From an uncultured Ruminococcus sp. (GTDB lineage Bacteria; Bacillota; Clostridia; Oscillospirales; CAG-272): a stretch of 9,212 nucleotides of DNA. Below, one piece after another: positions 6,621 through 9,212 of the stretch. Each line of letters opens with the position of its first letter. Position 1 is the first letter of the stretch. Location: assembly GCA_902783755.1 (NCBI GenBank), contig CACZSC010000273.1, positions 1 through 9,212 of the forward strand. The letters run 5' to 3'. The translations under genes were made by a program, and so were the position numbers. Below the pieces are notes generated by a model. The model made no database searches, was not told the DNA's origin, and saw only the letters and a program-made list of their open reading frames with translations.

Positions 6621-7961
6621 TCAAATCATGTTGAACGGGATTTTCATACGCTTCATTGCTTTTTTGCTCATCTTTCCGCCGGAGAACTGCTTCATCATGT
6701 TGTTTATCATGTCATACTGGCGGATAAGCTTGTTGACTTCTTCCACGGAACAGCCGCTTCCTTTTGCTATACGCTTCCTGCGCGATCCGTTGAGTATGTT
6801 CGGGTGTTCGCGTTCTTCCTCGGTCATGGACAGGATGATGGCTTCGTTCCTTGACATCAGCTTGTCGTCCATCTTGGCGTCTTTGAGCGCTCCGGGTTTC
6901 ACGCCGGGGATCATCGCGGCCAGCTGTTCTATGTTCCCCATCTTTGAGACCTGCCTCAGCTGGTCCAGATAGTCTGAGAGGGTGAACGAGTTCGCTCTCA
7001 GCTTTTTCTCGAGTTCTTCGGCCTTTTTCTCGTCGAAGCTCTGCTGGGCTTTCTCTATAAGCGTAAGAACGTCGCCCATGCCCAGTATCCTCGAGGCCAT
7101 CCTGTCGGGATAGAAGGGCTCGATGGCATCCAGCTTCTCGCCGGTGCCTACGAATTTGATCGGCTTCCCAGTCACGTATCTCACGGACAGGGCAGCGCCG
7201 CCTCTGGTGTCGCCGTCGAGCTTTGAAAGAAGCACTCCGGTTATCTCGAGCTGTTCGTTGAACGATTCGGCGACATTGACCGCGTCCTGACCGGTCATGG
7301 CATCAACTACCAGGATTATCTCGGTGGGATTCACGGCTTCCTTTATGGATTTGAGCTCCTCCATGAGCACTTCGTCAACATGGAGACGTCCGGCGGTGTC
7401 GATGAATACCATGTCGTATCCAAGCCGCTCTGCGTGCTTAAGGGCGCTTTTCGCAATCTCGACGGGGTCTGAAAGCCCCATCTCGAATACCGGGACACCG
7501 ATCTGACCGCCTACTACCTTCAGCTGGTCTATGGCTGCGGGCCTGTATACGTCGCAGGCTACCAGAAGGGGATTCTTGCCCTGCTTCTTGTACATTCCTG
7601 CAAGCTTTGCGGAATGGGTGGTCTTACCTGAACCCTGAAGACCCGTCATAAGGACTACCGTCGGAGGTTTCGGGGATATGGTGAGCTTGTTGTTGGTCTC
7701 GCCCATGAGGTTTATGAGTTCCTCATGCACGATCTTGATGATCTGCTGCGCAGGGAGGAGGCTTTCAAGAACTTCGGATCCCACAGCCCGTTCAGTGACT
7801 GACTTCACGAAGTCGCGGACGACCTTGAAGTTTACGTCAGCTTCAAGCAGGGCGAGTTTGACTTCCCGCATGCCTTCCTTGACATCGGCTTCGGTGAGTT
7901 TACCCTTGTTTCTGAACTTCCTGAAAGCTCTTTCCAGTTTTTCGGATAGATTGTCGAACAT
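6621..7961 (-). CDS. ffh: Signal recognition particle GTPase Ffh
   Basis: Ffh is the protein part of the signal recognition particle. It binds signal sequences of nascent membrane and secreted proteins and delivers ribosomes to FtsY at the membrane. The product is 446 residues, normal for the family. The N domain covers about 1-90. The GTPase domain has the P-loop GLQGSGKT (107-114), DVYRPAA (137-143), DTAGR (188-192), SKLDG (246-250) and GTGE (272-275). The methionine-rich M domain follows the linker, with the SRP-RNA binding segment SRRKRIAKGSG at 393-403 and a basic Met/Lys-rich tail. The start is the ATG at 7961, preceded by GGAG at a 5-base spacing; the frame extends to 7976 without a better start. 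It lies 11 bp after ylxM, whose product is thought to act with SRP. No SRP RNA gene was recognised in the window. The identification is firm. Confidence 0.98.
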   Translation of the reverse strand: MFDNLSEKLERAFRKFRNKGKLTEADVKEGMREVKLALLEADVNFKVVRDFVKSVTERAVGSEVLESLLPAQQIIKIVHEELINLMGETNNKLTISPKPPTVVLMTGLQGSGKTTHSAKLAGMYKKQGKNPLLVACDVYRPAAIDQLKVVGGQIGVPVFEMGLSDPVEIAKSALKHAERLGYDMVFIDTAGRLHVDEVLMEELKSIKEAVNPTEIILVVDAMTGQDAVNVAESFNEQLEITGVLLSKLDGDTRGGAALSVRYVTGKPIKFVGTGEKLDAIEPFYPDRMASRILGMGDVLTLIEKAQQSFDEKKAEELEKKLRANSFTLSDYLDQLRQVSKMGNIEQLAAMIPGVKPGALKDAKMDDKLMSRNEAIILSMTEEEREHPNILNGSRRKRIAKGSGCSVEEVNKLIRQYDMINNMMKQFSGGKMSKKAMKRMKIPFNMI

Positions 7962-7966
7962 GATAA

Positions 7967-7970
7967 CTCC
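7967..7970 (-). promoter_or_regulatory. Ribosome binding site of ffh
   Basis: GGAG on the - strand, 5 bases before the ATG at 7961 and just past the ylxM stop. It selects this ATG over the in-frame codon at 7976, which would overlap the ylxM stop. Confidence 0.75.
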
Positions 7971-7972
7971 GA

Positions 7973-8356
7973 TCAAAAATCTTCGATGCTTTCTTCGGCG
8001 ACCAGGTTCTGCAACTTTTTCAGGATCCCGTCAAGGGCTTCCGATAGTTGCGGGTCACCGCGCTCGTTCTTTACTGTCTCAATCTCGGATATGACCGCTG
8101 CGACGGTCCTCCGGTTCTCTCTTTCGGTTTCAAGTATCCCGAGGTCCGCTTCAAGCCTGCGGAGCTCTTCCTCGCCTTTCTTTATACAGTCCCGGACGCC
8201 CTGGCGGGAGATTCCGGTAAGCTCTGATATCTCGGAAAGGGAATAGTCGTCGTTGTAGTAGTACCCGAGGATCTGCTGCTTCTTTTCGCTGAGCACCGGA
8301 CCGTATGTGTCGAGAAGGGCTGAGAACGAAAGGTCTTTTACAAATATATCGATCAC
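7973..8356 (-). CDS. ylxM: YlxM-family (UPF0122) helix-turn-helix protein
   Basis: YlxM proteins are small helix-turn-helix proteins encoded next to ffh in Gram-positives; work in streptococci links them to SRP function. The 127-residue product has the family pattern YGPVLSEKKQQILGYYYNDDYSLSEISELTGISRQGVRDCIKK. The sigma-region-4-like helix-turn-helix lies at about 38-60. A charged helix, likely coiled coil, follows at about 62-100, and the tail is acidic. The only usable start is the GTG at 8356: the frame meets a TAA 21 bases upstream and no other start codon lies between. No clear ribosome binding site precedes it, which is unusual beside the strong sites of its neighbours. It is the first gene of the ylxM-ffh-rpsP-khpA transcript, about 25 bases from the predicted transcription start. 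Because it resembles a DNA-binding protein and a palindrome covers its promoter, autoregulation is possible, but this is conjecture. Confidence 0.92.
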   Translation of the reverse strand: MIDIFVKDLSFSALLDTYGPVLSEKKQQILGYYYNDDYSLSEISELTGISRQGVRDCIKKGEEELRRLEADLGILETERENRRTVAAVISEIETVKNERGDPQLSEALDGILKKLQNLVAEESIEDF

Positions 8357-8366
8357 CGCGCAATAC

Positions 8367-8387
8367 TGTAAAGTAAATTACTTTACA
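8367..8387. promoter_or_regulatory. Perfect 21-bp palindrome, candidate operator of the ylxM-ffh operon
   Basis: TGTAAAGTAA, one central base, then TTACTTTACA: both 10-base arms match perfectly. The element begins 1 base past the -10 box and covers the predicted transcription start (about 8382) and most of the short leader, the classic place for a repressor site. On the RNA a 5'-terminal hairpin could also form from the part after the start point. The protein that binds it is not known; the arms were not matched with confidence to any operator recalled. Confidence 0.7.
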
Positions 8388-8388
8388 C

Positions 8389-8417
8389 ATTATACTGCGA
8401 CATGCCCTTAATGTCAA
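8389..8417 (-). promoter_or_regulatory. Fully consensus sigma-70/sigma-A promoter of ylxM-ffh-rpsP-khpA
   Basis: On the - strand TTGACA (8417-8412) and TATAAT (8394-8389) are separated by exactly 17 bases, identical to consensus at all twelve positions. The -35 box begins 4 bases past the stop codon of the upstream isomerase-like gene, with no terminator between. A promoter this strong normally needs control, consistent with the palindrome directly downstream. Confidence 0.92.
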
Positions 8418-8421
8418 TACT

Positions 8422-9174
8422 TTATTTATATTTTTCAAGAAGTCCGTGCAGAGTCTCTGCGTCCCTGAAGAACTGATCAGTTGAACCGTTCACGACGAAC
8501 TCAAGCTGTAGTGAATGGTCCTTCCCGTCCGAAGAGATGATATCGATATATCTGCTCCAGATATCCTTCCCGTCCTCAAGGGGGAACATGCTGTCAGCGC
8601 TCCAGTGGAATACATGTACATTGGTCATGTAGGGGAGCGTGGCCCTGCAGGCTTTCAGGTTGTACTCCGTGTCTCTGAACTGGTTGGGCTGCCAGTACAG
8701 TCCGAAGTTGTCCTCGGCGACTTCGTCCACCAGTCTGAGCGCGCTTTCATAATCGTCCGTCAGGGTCTCGATATGGCATTCCGTGCATACCTTTATGCCG
8801 TACGGCGCTGCCTTCCTGCATGTCTCTTTTATGATCTCGACGGTCTTTCTTCTTTCATCAGGAGTCGCATCGCAGGAATACTTCGTACCGGCCCAGATCC
8901 TCATATATCGGGCTCCTATGCCAGACGCTGCGGCGATGTTTTCATCGATCCCGTCCACGCTTTTGCATCTGAAATACGATCCGTATGACGAGATCTCCAC
9001 CTTGTTCTCAAGGCATGAGATCACTGCGTTCCTGACGGCGTTGTCGTTGTTTACGGGCACGTGGACGTCTCCGCCCCACTCGATCTCTCTGAGACCTGCC
9101 TGACGGGCGAGGGACGCTACTTTGAATTTATCGAATTTTCTGAATGTGACTGATACAAGACCGGGAATGAGCAT
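8422..9174 (-). CDS. Sugar phosphate isomerase/epimerase-like TIM-barrel protein
   Basis: The 250-residue product fits the xylose-isomerase-like TIM-barrel superfamily (AP endonuclease 2-type fold), soluble enzymes that isomerise or epimerise sugars or related small molecules. Supporting features are the opening GLVSVTFRKF, then ARQAGLREIEWGGDVHVP at about 23-40, and regularly spaced strands: ARYMRIWAG (88-96), GIKVCTECHIE (126-136), NFGLYWQPNQF (156-166), NVHVFHW (185-191) and LQLEFVV (222-228). Glu132, His187/His190 and Glu225 lie where metal ligands or the catalytic acid usually sit. At the strand where many relatives have Asp and His, this protein has Gln162 and Gln165. The ATG at 9174 is chosen because AAGAGGTG precedes it by 6 bases; a GTG at 9183 would overlap that site. 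Its substrate cannot be told: no transporter or sugar kinase is nearby in the window. Upstream context runs off the right edge. Confidence 0.8.
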   Translation of the reverse strand: MLIPGLVSVTFRKFDKFKVASLARQAGLREIEWGGDVHVPVNNDNAVRNAVISCLENKVEISSYGSYFRCKSVDGIDENIAAASGIGARYMRIWAGTKYSCDATPDERRKTVEIIKETCRKAAPYGIKVCTECHIETLTDDYESALRLVDEVAEDNFGLYWQPNQFRDTEYNLKACRATLPYMTNVHVFHWSADSMFPLEDGKDIWSRYIDIISSDGKDHSLQLEFVVNGSTDQFFRDAETLHGLLEKYK

Positions 9175-9180
9175 GACAGG

Positions 9181-9188
9181 CACCTCTT
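9181..9188 (-). promoter_or_regulatory. Ribosome binding site of the isomerase-like gene
   Basis: AAGAGGTG on the - strand, 6 bases before the ATG at 9174. It decides against the in-frame GTG at 9183, which is part of this site. Confidence 0.65.
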
Positions 9189-9212
9189 TTATTGAATTAA
9201 TGAGGGGGTTGG

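Noticed and set aside
8515..8988. Open frame of 157 codons on the + strand opposite the isomerase-like gene
   Set aside because: It is the complement of a well-supported TIM-barrel gene and has no features of its own.

Overview
The window comes from a bacterial chromosome of mid-range GC content. It looks like a Gram-positive anaerobe of the class Clostridia. The clues are the ylxM-ffh-rpsP-khpA gene order, a separate zinc-binding PyrI chain, an LTA-synthase-type membrane enzyme, S-layer homology (SLH) repeats of the kind common in gut clostridia, strong GGAGG-type ribosome binding sites, and frequent use of ATA (Ile) and AGG (Arg) codons. This is inference; nothing in the window fixes a genus.

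Layout. Positions 1-1246 (+ strand) hold the end of the pyrimidine operon: pyrB, cut by the left edge, overlapping a complete pyrI. A large hairpin at 1260-1308 separates it from everything else, which is all on the - strand. Read in the direction of transcription from the right edge, the - strand carries: a TIM-barrel sugar phosphate isomerase/epimerase-like gene (9174-8422); a fully consensus promoter with an overlapping 21-bp palindrome (8417-8367); the ylxM, ffh, rpsP and khpA genes (8356-6056), closed by a compact UUCG-loop terminator (6044-6020); then, behind a candidate promoter, an LTA-synthase-like membrane phosphotransferase (5968-4010); and last a secreted SLH/beta-helix protein (3959-1326) that runs into the shared terminator facing pyrI.

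How the genes work together. PyrB and PyrI form the allosteric aspartate carbamoyltransferase of pyrimidine synthesis. YlxM and Ffh belong to co-translational membrane targeting, and S16 and KhpA to the ribosome and RNA binding; together they form one housekeeping transcription unit. The LTA-synthase-like enzyme and the SLH/beta-helix protein both act outside the membrane, are 50 bp apart and are probably co-transcribed, so they look like a cell-surface polymer unit. The isomerase-like gene appears unrelated to its neighbours.

No mobile element, CRISPR array, tRNA or rRNA was seen. Every stretch between genes is under 100 bp. The region is mostly ordinary. The points most worth a second look are the palindrome on the ylxM-ffh promoter, the ending of that operon right after khpA (no rimM-trmD-rplS), and the surface gene pair.
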